A stretch of DNA of 64,000 nt from Chryseobacterium lathyri (GTDB lineage: Bacteria; Bacteroidota; Bacteroidia; Flavobacteriales; Weeksellaceae): contig NZ_JAUSSF010000002.1 of the NCBI RefSeq assembly GCF_030812195.1, forward strand, positions 496,001 through 560,000, written 5' to 3'. Below the pieces are notes generated by a model, which did not search any database, had not been told where the DNA came from, and worked only from the letters and a program-made list of their open reading frames with translations. Each line of letters opens with the position of its first letter. The first letter of the stretch is position 1. Below, piece by piece: positions 8,580-17,618 of the stretch. The position numbers were made by a program, and so were the translations under genes.

Positions 8580-10142
8580 TTACGGGAATTTTACTCCTGA
8601 ATATTTATTAGGATCTACCTGCGGTAGCGTAGATTTATACTTTGTGTTAATAGATTTGATAAACTCGTTGGCAATAACTGCATAACCTCTTCCTGTAAGG
8701 TGAACACCATCAAGGGAGAAAGCTCCGCCGGTCACGAATTTGGCAGTATATCTTACCCCATCATAAATAATCCCTGACTTTCCATTAAGCTCAACCATTT
8801 TAGCATTCCCATCTACAAAAGCCAATCCATAAGAATCAGCAAGTGATTTTATAGAATTATTATAGGCATCAACTGCCGTTTTAACATAAGAAGCTTCTGT
8901 TTTTGTTAATACATGCTGATTTTGCAGTGGATAAGAAATTCCGTAAACATTTGCTGGTGCTGGTGCGCCAGGTGCAGCTGTTCCAATTAGAGAACTTGTT
9001 GTAAGAAGGATATAATCTTCTGATGTCGCCTGTCTTGCCTGTCCAAATATTTGTCCAAATGCAGTTGCTGTAGGCAATCCTAAAGCAGGAGTCAAAGCAG
9101 CAGTAAGCTGTGCGGACAGATCTGTAAGAGCAACATCTTTTATCAAAACAGGATTAGAGGAAGTGGAAGAAAGTAAATTAATTCTATCTCCTGCTCCGAA
9201 AGCTGTAAGTGCCTGCTTCAACGGTCCATATAAATTTGTGTTAAGAGTAGCCAAATTTGCTCCTAAAGTTGTTGGTGTTAAAGGATTATATGGAACTGTC
9301 GTAAAAAAAGGAATGGATGTAACATAAGGAATATTTGCAATAACTCCTTTTGTTGTCCCTACACTTTTAAGGCCATCCAATACCCCTTTAATAGATCCTG
9401 CTACAAGATTAGGATCAGAAATATCATTTGATTTATAAGTTAGCGGATTTACGTTGCCACTCTGAACTGTTGCCGGGGTATAAGTAGTAACTCCTCCCAC
9501 AGTTTGAGAATTCGTTCCTCCATTGGTCGCATAAGACAAGACATCATTATTTCCAATCCAAAGAGAGAAGAATGTAGGTTTCTGGGCCATTGCATCCTGT
9601 AAAACTGAAGTTGTTGCAGAAGTGGCAAATCTCACAAAATATGGATTGGCAGCTCCTAGAGCAAGGTTCGCAGCGCTCCCGTAACCAGGTGCAACCAGAT
9701 GGAAAGATTTCGCCCCAGGAACCCCCATATTGTGGTAAGGCCCACCGGCAGTCACATTGTCTAATGCTGCTGCAGGGCTACTTGCCACCGGCCCCAAACT
9801 TCCGCTTGCAGTCACCTGAAGGGTTAATTTTCCAGGAAAGCCCGGAAGTCCAATAAATCCACCTACATCATTGGGCATTAAAGGCTGTTTAAATGCTCCG
9901 CCGCCCGCAAGCTTCATTTGCATAGCAATAATGCTTGGGTATGATTCATTCTGTCCGCTGCTATAAAGAGCTCCATCTCTGTAACCTGACGTCAACGAGT
10001 TTCCCAAAGAAACGTAATTGGAAAAGTTCGCCTCCCCGCTTGTCACCTGGATATCTTTTACATCAGTATCAAAGTCATTCTCACAGCTTGTTGTAAAAAG
10101 GAGTGCGGAAACGGCAAGTGTTGATATTATAATTTTTTTCAT
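8580..10142 (-). CDS. SGNH/GDSL-family hydrolase lipoprotein
   Basis: This 520-residue lipoprotein (signal peptide with TTSC lipobox, Cys20) carries an SGNH hydrolase domain. Block I is SLGNSLTSG with Ser49 as the probable nucleophile, a GNSL variant of GDSL. Block III is LWIGNNDVLSY, which supplies the oxyanion-hole Asn. Block V is DGVHLTGRGYAV near the C-terminus with the catalytic Asp and His. A long Ala/Pro/Thr-rich middle section is larger than in minimal SGNH enzymes. Its substrate is probably an ester lipid or acylated glycan at the cell surface. It starts 10 bp after a FadL-type porin gene, so the two may cooperate in releasing and importing fatty acids (inference). Confidence 0.88.
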   Translation of the reverse strand: MKKIIISTLAVSALLFTTSCENDFDTDVKDIQVTSGEANFSNYVSLGNSLTSGYRDGALYSSGQNESYPSIIAMQMKLAGGGAFKQPLMPNDVGGFIGLPGFPGKLTLQVTASGSLGPVASSPAAALDNVTAGGPYHNMGVPGAKSFHLVAPGYGSAANLALGAANPYFVRFATSATTSVLQDAMAQKPTFFSLWIGNNDVLSYATNGGTNSQTVGGVTTYTPATVQSGNVNPLTYKSNDISDPNLVAGSIKGVLDGLKSVGTTKGVIANIPYVTSIPFFTTVPYNPLTPTTLGANLATLNTNLYGPLKQALTAFGAGDRINLLSSTSSNPVLIKDVALTDLSAQLTAALTPALGLPTATAFGQIFGQARQATSEDYILLTTSSLIGTAAPGAPAPANVYGISYPLQNQHVLTKTEASYVKTAVDAYNNSIKSLADSYGLAFVDGNAKMVELNGKSGIIYDGVRYTAKFVTGGAFSLDGVHLTGRGYAVIANEFIKSINTKYKSTLPQVDPNKYSGVKFP

Positions 10143-10152
10143 AGTTTTTCAA

Positions 10153-11391
10153 TTAAAAAGGGTTGTACGATAAACCTAAACCAAAGTAAAATGCTTTAGC
10201 TTTTGCCTGTCCATTAAATCCGAGAGAAGCATTTCTTACATCTCTGGCCTGGGGAAGGGCATATCCTCCTGCTATATCAACTCCAAACTGCTTTAGTTTA
10301 AAGCCAACACCTCCGGTAATTACATACGTATTAAATGATGGTGTTTCCGGGATGAAGTTTTCGTCGGTGTATGGCGATTCATCATAGTAAGCACCTAAAC
10401 GGCCAAAAATCATATCCGTGAATGCATACTGTGTACCCAATCTGAATGTTTTCGAGTTTCTAAAGTTTTTAGGAGACACAAGAACCGTAGGATCTGGCTG
10501 ATTCCCCACCGGAGCAGTAGCAAAATCCAGCGTCAGCTTGCTGTATCTTTCCCATCCGTGATAGTTAAAGTCTGCTGAAATCAACCATTTCGGTGTCACT
10601 TTATATGTTAAACCAATTGTATATTCTTCTACTAAAGGAAGTGTTGCTGTAAATTTATCCTGTCCCGTACTCGGGTCCAGTCCTAATAATGGATAAATAG
10701 ATGCTGAAGGGAACTTGAATGTTGCCGTTCCTTTTTTAGCTTTCATATCTATAGGTGAGCGGTAAGCAATACTGATGTCTAATTTAGGATCAGGTCTGAA
10801 ATAGAACCCGAATCCATAGCCACTTCCACTTGCTTTTTCGTCTTTAATATTTAATTCACCGCCAAACTGTGTTACAGCCTTATCCCAGTCTACTTTGCCT
10901 TTTGCATAAATATAGCTCGCTCCGAATGATACCCAAGGCGCCAGCTTCACAGAAACCATAGGTTGAAAATAGAAGCTCTTAAGCTCCAGCTTCTGCACCA
11001 ATTCTCTACCTTCCCAGTCTCCCGGCCATTCGATTGTACTTCCGAAAGGTGTTGTAAAACTGAAACCAACAGATAAATTCTCTATCGGTCTATAAGCAAC
11101 CGCAGCATATAACGGAGTACCAATAGGATTATCTGTTTCTGTACTCTGCAAAGTATTCAAGTTTTGAAAAGTAACTTTATTACTTGCACCGAACCCTCCT
11201 GCTACTATGCTCAGTTTGGAAGGAATAAATGACATCCCCGCTGGGTTAAAGAATGCCACACTTGCATCTTCGGCATGAGCACTAGTATGCGCCATTGCCA
11301 ATTGTTTCACTCCCTGCAGAGATACCCTGAAGCCTCCTGCATAAGATAAAACACCCGCCAATAAAGCAGTTGATACTAATATTTTTTTCAT
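10153..11391 (-). CDS. Outer-membrane OmpP1/FadL/TodX-family transporter
   Basis: This 412-residue protein has a signal peptide (about residues 1-18), and the mature protein begins GGFRVSLQGVKQLAMAH. It contains AEDASVAFFNPAGMSF, the FadL N-terminal plug signature with the NPAG motif. The remainder is alternating amphipathic strands ending in FYFGLGLSYNPF, whose terminal aromatic residue is typical of an outer-membrane beta barrel. The family imports long-chain fatty acids or other hydrophobic compounds. It is probably the first gene of a two-gene unit with the SGNH lipase. A TATATTTG element lies 19 nt upstream. The family is certain, the substrate is not. Confidence 0.9.
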   Translation of the reverse strand: MKKILVSTALLAGVLSYAGGFRVSLQGVKQLAMAHTSAHAEDASVAFFNPAGMSFIPSKLSIVAGGFGASNKVTFQNLNTLQSTETDNPIGTPLYAAVAYRPIENLSVGFSFTTPFGSTIEWPGDWEGRELVQKLELKSFYFQPMVSVKLAPWVSFGASYIYAKGKVDWDKAVTQFGGELNIKDEKASGSGYGFGFYFRPDPKLDISIAYRSPIDMKAKKGTATFKFPSASIYPLLGLDPSTGQDKFTATLPLVEEYTIGLTYKVTPKWLISADFNYHGWERYSKLTLDFATAPVGNQPDPTVLVSPKNFRNSKTFRLGTQYAFTDMIFGRLGAYYDESPYTDENFIPETPSFNTYVITGGVGFKLKQFGVDIAGGYALPQARDVRNASLGFNGQAKAKAFYFGLGLSYNPF

Positions 11392-11410
11392 AGACTGTTA
11401 TTATATAACC

Positions 11411-11418
11411 CAAATATA
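11411..11418 (-). promoter_or_regulatory. Promoter -7 element of the fadL-like gene
   Basis: On the minus strand this reads TATATTTG (TAnnTTTG), 19 nt before the ATG at 11391. No exact -33 TTG is seen. Confidence 0.45.
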
Positions 11419-11618
11419 AAATTATTTTGAATACGCCTGTTAATATTTCTTAATATTTTAAACAATACACCAAAAGAAAATTATGTTTAAAATAACACTT
11501 TAAAAATATATCAACATAAACACATATACTCTAGCAACTTATCGCCTTTTGAAGCATGCTATATTTTTCACGTTTAATATTAAACAACTGCGATATTGAA
11601 TATTTAAGTATTTTAGAA

Positions 11619-11647
11619 TTGCATAAAGATAAATTTACATAAATTTG
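11619..11647 (+). promoter_or_regulatory. Promoter of ricT-gldH-pbp1A
   Basis: TTG at 11619-11621 and TAAATTTG at 11640-11647 are separated by 18 nt, fitting the Bacteroidota -33/-7 arrangement. The ricT ATG is 22 nt further on. The 278-bp gap here also holds the divergent fadL promoter; no small gene was seen in it. Confidence 0.7.
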
Positions 11648-11669
11648 CAAGATTATAAAAAATAGTTAT

Positions 11670-13070
11670 ATGAGTTGTGGATGCAAAACATCCGGCGATT
11701 CTGCCCATTCTTGCGGACCAAAAAAAACCGCGAATGGCTGTGAAAGTGTAAATACCTGTGGTAATAGTTATAAATTAAGTGTTTTCGACTGGCTTTCTGA
11801 CATCAACAATCCCGCATCGAACAGGTGTGATCTTGTGGAAGTTAGATTTAAAAATGACAGAAAATCATTTTATAAAAATGTAAACAATATTCCTTTACAT
11901 ATAGGTAGCGTAGTAACAGTAGAATCGAGTCCCGGACACGATGTAGGCGTTGTAAGCCTCACCGGAGAATTAGTAAAGATTCAGATGAAAAAGAAAAAAT
12001 TTCCTGAAGAATCTATACTTAAAATATACAGACAGGCTAACCAAAAAGACCTTGAGGTCTGGCAGGAAGCTAGAAAAAAAGAAGACAGCGTAAAGCTTGA
12101 AGCGAGAAAAATTGCGCATAGAATAGGTCTTGAAATGAAGGTAACGGATGTGGAATACCAAGGCGACGCCTCTAAGATCACCTTCTATTACACAGCTGAT
12201 AACCGGGTGGATTTCAGACAGCTGATCAAGGAATACGCCGGTGCTTTCAGAACAAAGATCGATATGAAACAGATCGGGTTCAGACAAGAAGCTGCAAAAG
12301 TTGGAGGTATTGGATCATGCGGAAGAGAACTTTGCTGTTCAACATGGCTTACGGATTTCAGATCTGTTAATACGAATGTAGCAAGATACCAACAACTAAG
12401 TATTAATCCTCAAAAGCTTGCTGGACAGTGTGGTAAACTGAAATGCTGCCTGAATTATGAATTAGACAGCTACCTTGATGCATTAAGCAACTTTCCTTCT
12501 TCTTCAACTACTTTGGACACAGAAAAAGGAAGAGCATTCTGTATTAAAATAGACGTTTTCAAAAAGAAAATGTGGTTTGCTTACGTAGACAGTTCTATGG
12601 CATGGTATGACTTTGATATTGACCTTGTTAAGAAGCTAATCGCTAAAAATAAGAGAGGCGAAAAAATCCTTCCTTTAGAAGATCTTAAACAGCCTGACAC
12701 TCCTGTTCATACCATCGACCTGATCCAGGAAAACAACATGGACAGATTCGAAAAAAAGAGCAGAGGCAACAACAGAAGCAAAAACCAAAACAGACCGAAT
12801 AACAGCGGGCAAAACCAGGGAGGACAGCAGGGACAAGGCCAAGGACCAAAGAAAAACAGGCCGGAAAGAGCTGAAAGGCCCGAGCGACCTGACAGATCAG
12901 AAAGTTCTAATGCCAATGCTGGAAATCAGCCAAGACAACAACCTAAGCCGCAGCCAAAAGCACAAGCGGAAAAAACGGATGCCGCTTCTGGCCCTGAAAA
13001 AAAACAGCAGAACCCAAACAAGAAAAATTTTAAAAAGAAATATCCTCCAAAAAAAGATAAAAATGCGTAA
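11670..13070 (+). CDS. ricT: PSP1-domain protein RicT/YaaT-like
   Basis: The 466-residue protein has an N-terminal cysteine-rich segment (Cys3, 5, 15, 24, 30), a PSP1 C-terminal domain, and two paired-Cys motifs, GSCGRELCC and GQCGKLKCC. This is the pattern of RicT, which in Bacillus binds 4Fe-4S clusters with RicA/RicF and controls RNase Y-dependent RNA processing. From about residue 365 the protein is a disordered, Asn/Gln/Pro/Lys-rich basic tail, a Bacteroidota addition that could contact RNA (inference). It overlaps gldH by 8 bp. No RicA or RicF partner is in the window. The family is clear; the role here is not established. Confidence 0.85.
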   Translation: MSCGCKTSGDSAHSCGPKKTANGCESVNTCGNSYKLSVFDWLSDINNPASNRCDLVEVRFKNDRKSFYKNVNNIPLHIGSVVTVESSPGHDVGVVSLTGELVKIQMKKKKFPEESILKIYRQANQKDLEVWQEARKKEDSVKLEARKIAHRIGLEMKVTDVEYQGDASKITFYYTADNRVDFRQLIKEYAGAFRTKIDMKQIGFRQEAAKVGGIGSCGRELCCSTWLTDFRSVNTNVARYQQLSINPQKLAGQCGKLKCCLNYELDSYLDALSNFPSSSTTLDTEKGRAFCIKIDVFKKKMWFAYVDSSMAWYDFDIDLVKKLIAKNKRGEKILPLEDLKQPDTPVHTIDLIQENNMDRFEKKSRGNNRSKNQNRPNNSGQNQGGQQGQGQGPKKNRPERAERPERPDRSESSNANAGNQPRQQPKPQPKAQAEKTDAASGPEKKQQNPNKKNFKKKYPPKKDKNA

Positions 13071-13530
13071 AATTTTAGGATTATTACCTCTTATCCTTTT
13101 CTTTAGCTGTAACTCCTCCTCAGAAGGAGAGTATGTCATTATGAATTCCGTTAATAACAAATGGAATAAGAAAAGTGAGCAAAAATTTAATCTTGAAGTT
13201 TCAGATCCGCAGAATCCTAAAAATATTATATTTGTTGTAAGAAATAACAATACATATCCTTACAGCAACATAAGATTTATTGTCAATTTCACCAATATCC
13301 AGAACAAAAAGAAGGAAACAGATACCCTGAATTATGTACTGGCAAAACCAAACGGAGAATGGCTTGGTACAGGTTTTGGTGATACGAAGGAAGCATTATT
13401 TCAGTATAAAATGAACTATAAGTTTCCGGGAAAGGGAAAATATGAAATCAGCCTGATCCAGGCCATGAGAAATGACAACCTTCCGGGAATTGAAGACGTT
13501 GGAGTAAAAGTAGAAACGGCTAAACCGTAA
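13063..13530 (+). CDS. gldH: Gliding motility lipoprotein GldH
   Basis: The 155-residue lipoprotein has lipobox FFSC (Cys16) and a mature beta-rich domain containing NPKNIIFVVRNNNTYPY and a C-terminal KYEISLIQAMRNDNLPGIEDVG, the conserved GldH ending. GldH is needed for gliding in Flavobacterium johnsoniae and belongs to the gliding/T9SS lipoprotein set. The frame is open from 12910, but that part lies over the ricT tail. ATG 13063 gives a proper lipoprotein signal, overlaps ricT by 8 bp and is the chosen start. Its position between ricT and a class A PBP matches other Flavobacteriia as I recall them. Many Chryseobacterium do not glide visibly, so its role here may be in secretion. Confidence 0.85.
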   Translation: MRKILGLLPLILFFSCNSSSEGEYVIMNSVNNKWNKKSEQKFNLEVSDPQNPKNIIFVVRNNNTYPYSNIRFIVNFTNIQNKKKETDTLNYVLAKPNGEWLGTGFGDTKEALFQYKMNYKFPGKGKYEISLIQAMRNDNLPGIEDVGVKVETAKP

Positions 13531-13536
13531 CCATAA

Positions 13537-15915
13537 ATGGAAGACAACAGACAAAATGCAGGAAACAAGGGAAAAACCTTCCCACTTCCTCCCAAAAAAA
13601 AGAAAGATACCTCTTGGAAAAGATGGGTTAGATTCGTTTGGATTGGACTCATTGCAGTAGTTTTAGGTATTTCAGGACTTTTCTTTGCTGTTTCCCAGGG
13701 ATTTCTTGGAGAAATGCCGGATGTAAAGGAACTTGAAAACCCTGATATCTATGTCGCTTCTGAAATCATTTCATCGGACGGTGTTTTACTCGGGAAATTT
13801 GAAAAAGAAAAAACGCAGCCTATTACCTATAAACAGCTACCTCCCTATCTTATCTATGCTTTACAGGCAAAAGAAGATGAGCGTTTTAAAGAGCATTCGG
13901 GAATTGATTTAAAATCCATTTTGAGAGCTGTGAGATATGGTGGAGACAGAGGTGGAGGTTCTACAATCACGCAGCAGCTGGCTAAACTACTATTTACCAA
14001 AGAACCATCTAAAAACCCTATCAAAAGGGTTATACAGAAATTAAAGGAATGGTCTGTTGCCGTAAGTCTTGAAAAGCGATATACTAAGGAAGAGATTATC
14101 ACATTATATTTCAATAAGTTCGATTTTACATATAATGCGAACGGTATTGAGATGGCCTCCAAAATTTATTTTAACAAAACAACCTCCCAGCTTACCCTTC
14201 CGGAAGCAGCAGTTTTCGTAGCCATGTTAGAGGCGCCTATCGCCAATAACCCTATGAGAAACCCTGAGCGTGCAAAACGCAGAAGAGACGTTGTTTTACA
14301 GCAAATGTTTGAAACAGGTTATATAGATCAGACAACCTATGATAAGGCAGTTAGTACACCTGTTGAGGTAGATTATCATCCAATCAAAAATATTAATGAT
14401 GATTACTCTGCGTATTATAAATTTTATTTAAGAAAGGAAATCGATAAATATCTTGAAGGCTATGAAAAAGAAACCGGCAAGAAACTTAATCTTTACAAGG
14501 ACGGCTTAAAAATATATGTAACCCTTGATTCAAAAATGCAAAAATATGCAGAACAAGCAATTAAGGAACACTTAACAGACCTTCAAAAAAGATTTGATGC
14601 CGAGCAAAGAGGCAGAAAAAACAGACCCTTTTACTATTTGACAGACAAGCAGGTAACCAGTGTAATGACCCAGGCAATGAAAAGAACCGGCCGTTACAAG
14701 CAACTGAAAGCTGCCGGAGTTTCTGAAGATTCTATCTTACTGGAATTCCATAAGCCAATCAAAACTTCCCGCTTTACATGGGCTGGTGAAGAAGAAGTTG
14801 AAATGTCCCCTTGGGACTCTATCAGATACCACAAACAGGTTGCGCAGGCAGGCTTAATGTCTATGGTTCCGGGAAGTGGAGAGATCAAAGCATGGGTAGG
14901 TGGTATAGACTGGCAGCATTTCCAGTATGACCACATCAAACAGGGGAAAAGACAGGTAGGATCTACCTTTAAGCCTTTCGTATATGCTACAGCAATCATG
15001 AAGCTTGGTATGACACCTTGTTCAGCAGTTTCTAACGCCTCTTACAGCCATAACGGATGGAATGTTCCGGGAAGAGGAGGAATGCTGACGTTAAAAGACG
15101 GTCTGGCACACTCTCAAAACCCGATTGCTGCAAGACTTATTGAAATGACCGGTGTAGATGCCGTTATCCAGACCGCAAGAGATCTTGGGGTTACAGAAGA
15201 CATTCCCAGAAACAATACCATTGCTTTAGGTTCATCGGATATTACAATTTATGAAATGCTTGGCGCCTACAGTACTTTCGCCAATTATGGAAACTACAAT
15301 AAGCCGGAAATGATTTGGAGAATTGAAGATGCCAACGGAAGAGTGATCAAAGAAGTAAATGTAGAGCCGAAAGAGGTAATGAACCCAATGTATGCCTATA
15401 CCATGATAGAACTGATGAAAGGTGTTGCACAATACGGTACCGCTTCAGGAGAATTGGGAAGAAGAGGAATATCAAAAGGTGTGGAAATTGCTGCTAAAAC
15501 AGGTACTACACAGAACAACTCTGACGGTTGGTTTATGGGAATCACTCCGAAACTGGCAACAGGAGCATGGGTAGGATGGGAAGACAGAGCAACCCACTTC
15601 TTCGGAACAGGAGAAGGTCAGGGTGCAAAAATGGCATTACCTATCTGGGCAATTTTCATGAAGAAAGTGTGGGCAGACAAATCCCTGGGAATTACTCCTG
15701 ATGATAAGTTCACCAGACCATCAGACTGGAAAGACGGATGCTCTAATTTAAAAGGCCTCGGTGAAGGATATGGAGATGACGGAGGGCTTCAGACCATTGA
15801 TGAGATCAAAAATCCAAGACCGGTAGACCCTGCGCCTAAAAACAATACAGAAAAGAAAGAAGAAAATATCAATGATAATCTTCACTCCACCGATGAGGTA
15901 GATTTCAATAAATAA
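13537..15915 (+). CDS. mrcA: Class A penicillin-binding protein 1A (glycosyltransferase/transpeptidase)
   Basis: This bifunctional peptidoglycan synthase has 792 residues. A short cytoplasmic tail and one membrane segment (about 32-52) come first. The GT51 domain has KEDERFKEHSG with catalytic Glu113, GGSTITQQLAK near 139-149, and LEKRYTKEEIITLYFNK. The transpeptidase domain has GSTFKPF (Ser476, Lys479), an SQN motif near residue 530 and KTGTTQNNSDGW near 654. The C-terminal 50 residues are a charged, low-complexity tail. It begins 6 bp after gldH, so the operon couples an RNA-processing factor, a gliding lipoprotein and cell-wall synthesis. All catalytic motifs are intact. Confidence 0.95.
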   Translation: MEDNRQNAGNKGKTFPLPPKKKKDTSWKRWVRFVWIGLIAVVLGISGLFFAVSQGFLGEMPDVKELENPDIYVASEIISSDGVLLGKFEKEKTQPITYKQLPPYLIYALQAKEDERFKEHSGIDLKSILRAVRYGGDRGGGSTITQQLAKLLFTKEPSKNPIKRVIQKLKEWSVAVSLEKRYTKEEIITLYFNKFDFTYNANGIEMASKIYFNKTTSQLTLPEAAVFVAMLEAPIANNPMRNPERAKRRRDVVLQQMFETGYIDQTTYDKAVSTPVEVDYHPIKNINDDYSAYYKFYLRKEIDKYLEGYEKETGKKLNLYKDGLKIYVTLDSKMQKYAEQAIKEHLTDLQKRFDAEQRGRKNRPFYYLTDKQVTSVMTQAMKRTGRYKQLKAAGVSEDSILLEFHKPIKTSRFTWAGEEEVEMSPWDSIRYHKQVAQAGLMSMVPGSGEIKAWVGGIDWQHFQYDHIKQGKRQVGSTFKPFVYATAIMKLGMTPCSAVSNASYSHNGWNVPGRGGMLTLKDGLAHSQNPIAARLIEMTGVDAVIQTARDLGVTEDIPRNNTIALGSSDITIYEMLGAYSTFANYGNYNKPEMIWRIEDANGRVIKEVNVEPKEVMNPMYAYTMIELMKGVAQYGTASGELGRRGISKGVEIAAKTGTTQNNSDGWFMGITPKLATGAWVGWEDRATHFFGTGEGQGAKMALPIWAIFMKKVWADKSLGITPDDKFTRPSDWKDGCSNLKGLGEGYGDDGGLQTIDEIKNPRPVDPAPKNNTEKKEENINDNLHSTDEVDFNK

Positions 15916-15935
15916 ATTCTCTTTTAGAAATATAC

Positions 15936-15967
15936 AAGACCTTTCAATAATCTGGAAGGTCTTTTCT
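15936..15967 (+). terminator. Intrinsic terminator after the PBP gene
   Basis: AAGACCTTTC / GGAAGGTCTT forms a 10-bp stem with one G-U pair, followed by CTTTTCTTTT. It closes the ricT-gldH-PBP operon. Confidence 0.8.
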
Positions 15968-15978
15968 TTTATAATTAA

Positions 15979-15986
15979 TACCTTTG
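15979..15986 (+). promoter_or_regulatory. Promoter -7 element of selO, nearly abutting the start codon
   Basis: TACCTTTG fits TAnnTTTG and ends 4 nt before the ATG at 15991. Transcription would begin at or next to the start codon, which implies a leaderless or almost leaderless mRNA. Confidence 0.5.
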
Positions 15987-15990
15987 ACCT

Positions 15991-17532
15991 ATGAATACTG
16001 AACAGATCAAACAGCCTTTTACCGATATATTTCCTGGAGACCTTTCCAACAACCCAATTCAGAGAAATACTCCGAAAGTTTTATTCGCAACAGTAAAACC
16101 GGCAGGTTTTGACAGACCAGAATTGATTGCTTTTAATGAAGTTTTATCCGAAGAGATCGGACTGGGAAAATATGAAGAAAAAGATCTGGATTTTCTGGCA
16201 GGAAACAATCTTCCTGAAAATGTAAAAACATACGCAACGGCTTATGCAGGACATCAGTTTGGAAACTGGGCCGGGCAGCTTGGAGACGGAAGGGCAATAC
16301 TTGCCGGAGAGATCATCAATAAAGATGGAAAGAAAACAGAAATCCAATGGAAGGGCGCTGGGGCAACTCCATATTCAAGGCATGCAGACGGGAGAGCAGT
16401 GCTGAGGTCTTCCGTACGTGAATATCTGATGAGTGAAGCAATGCACCATCTTGGAGTTCCTACCACCAGAGCTTTAAGCCTTGCCTTTACCGGTGAAGAT
16501 GTGGTAAGAGATATGATGTATAACGGAAACCCTCAGCTGGAAAAAGGGGCTGTCGTGATCAGAACTGCAGAAAGCTTTCTTCGTTTCGGACATTTTGAAC
16601 TGCTCTCCGCACAAAGAGAGTATAATACCCTGCAGGATCTGGCAGATTTCACTATTGAAAATTATTATCCGGAAATCACAACAGACGGAATTCAGAAATA
16701 TAAAGACTTTTTTGAAAAAATATGCATCAGAACAGCAGATCTTATGACCGAATGGTTCAGGGTAGGATTTGTACATGGTGTCATGAATACCGATAATATG
16801 TCTGTTTTAGGCCTGACCATAGATTATGGACCTTATTCGATGATGGATGAATATGATCTGAATTTTACCCCGAATACAACTGATCTTCCGGGAAGGAGAT
16901 ATGCTTTTGGAAAACAAGGTCAGATCTCCCAGTGGAACCTTTGGCAGCTGGCCAATGCCCTTCACCCGCTGATCAAAGATGAAAAGTTCTTAGAAGATAC
17001 TTTAAACCACTATGGAAGCTATTTCTGGGAAGCCCATGATAAAATGCTCTGCAGAAAATTCGGATTCGATGAACTTAGAGAAGGCGATGAAGATTTTTTC
17101 ACCAACTGGCAGGGACTGATGCAGGAATTTCACCTTGATTACACGCTATTTTTTAATCAGCTGGAAAAATTTAATACCAATAGTGATATTAAATCTCTTT
17201 TTGAAGATATTTCCTATTCTTTTTTGAATGACGACAAAATCAAAAAGTTGGAAGATTTTACAAAAAAATATGAAGCAAGACTATTATCCAATACGATTTC
17301 AAGAGAAGAGTCATTATCACTGATGAGACAGTCAAATCCGAAATTCACACTGAGAAATTATCTTCTTTATCAGTGCATCGAAGAGATTAATACCGGAAAA
17401 ACAGAAATGCTCGGAAAACTCACCCGTGCCTTAGAAAATCCTTATGAAGAATTGTATCCTGAATTTTCTGTAAAAAGGCCTGCAGCCTATGATGACACCA
17501 GTGGATGTTCTACACTTTCTTGCAGCTCTTGA
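15991..17532 (+). CDS. selO: Protein adenylyltransferase SelO (YdiU/UPF0061)
   Basis: SelO is a pseudokinase-fold enzyme that transfers AMP to Ser/Thr/Tyr of target proteins in redox stress. The 513-residue protein has the family blocks: GHQFGNWAGQLGDGRA, GAGATPYSRHADGRAVLRS, HGVMNTDNM near residues 262-270 and DYG at 278-280. The last two carry the metal-binding Asn and Asp of the inverted ATP site. It ends in CSS; eukaryotic SelO has selenocysteine at the corresponding cysteine and no UGA is involved here. It stands alone between a terminator and a T9SS cargo gene. The start is supported by the conserved N-terminus. Confidence 0.93.
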   Translation: MNTEQIKQPFTDIFPGDLSNNPIQRNTPKVLFATVKPAGFDRPELIAFNEVLSEEIGLGKYEEKDLDFLAGNNLPENVKTYATAYAGHQFGNWAGQLGDGRAILAGEIINKDGKKTEIQWKGAGATPYSRHADGRAVLRSSVREYLMSEAMHHLGVPTTRALSLAFTGEDVVRDMMYNGNPQLEKGAVVIRTAESFLRFGHFELLSAQREYNTLQDLADFTIENYYPEITTDGIQKYKDFFEKICIRTADLMTEWFRVGFVHGVMNTDNMSVLGLTIDYGPYSMMDEYDLNFTPNTTDLPGRRYAFGKQGQISQWNLWQLANALHPLIKDEKFLEDTLNHYGSYFWEAHDKMLCRKFGFDELREGDEDFFTNWQGLMQEFHLDYTLFFNQLEKFNTNSDIKSLFEDISYSFLNDDKIKKLEDFTKKYEARLLSNTISREESLSLMRQSNPKFTLRNYLLYQCIEEINTGKTEMLGKLTRALENPYEELYPEFSVKRPAAYDDTSGCSTLSCSS

Positions 17533-17618
17533 CAGATAAAGCAAAAATTTCATTCACTTTTATTGAATTTTTTATATCATATTGTTAATTTTTACTAATT
17601 TTATCAAAAATTAATATT

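Noticed and set aside
17515..17532. Selenocysteine at the SelO C-terminus
   Set aside because: The codon is TGC followed by serine codons and a normal TGA stop; no recoding is needed.
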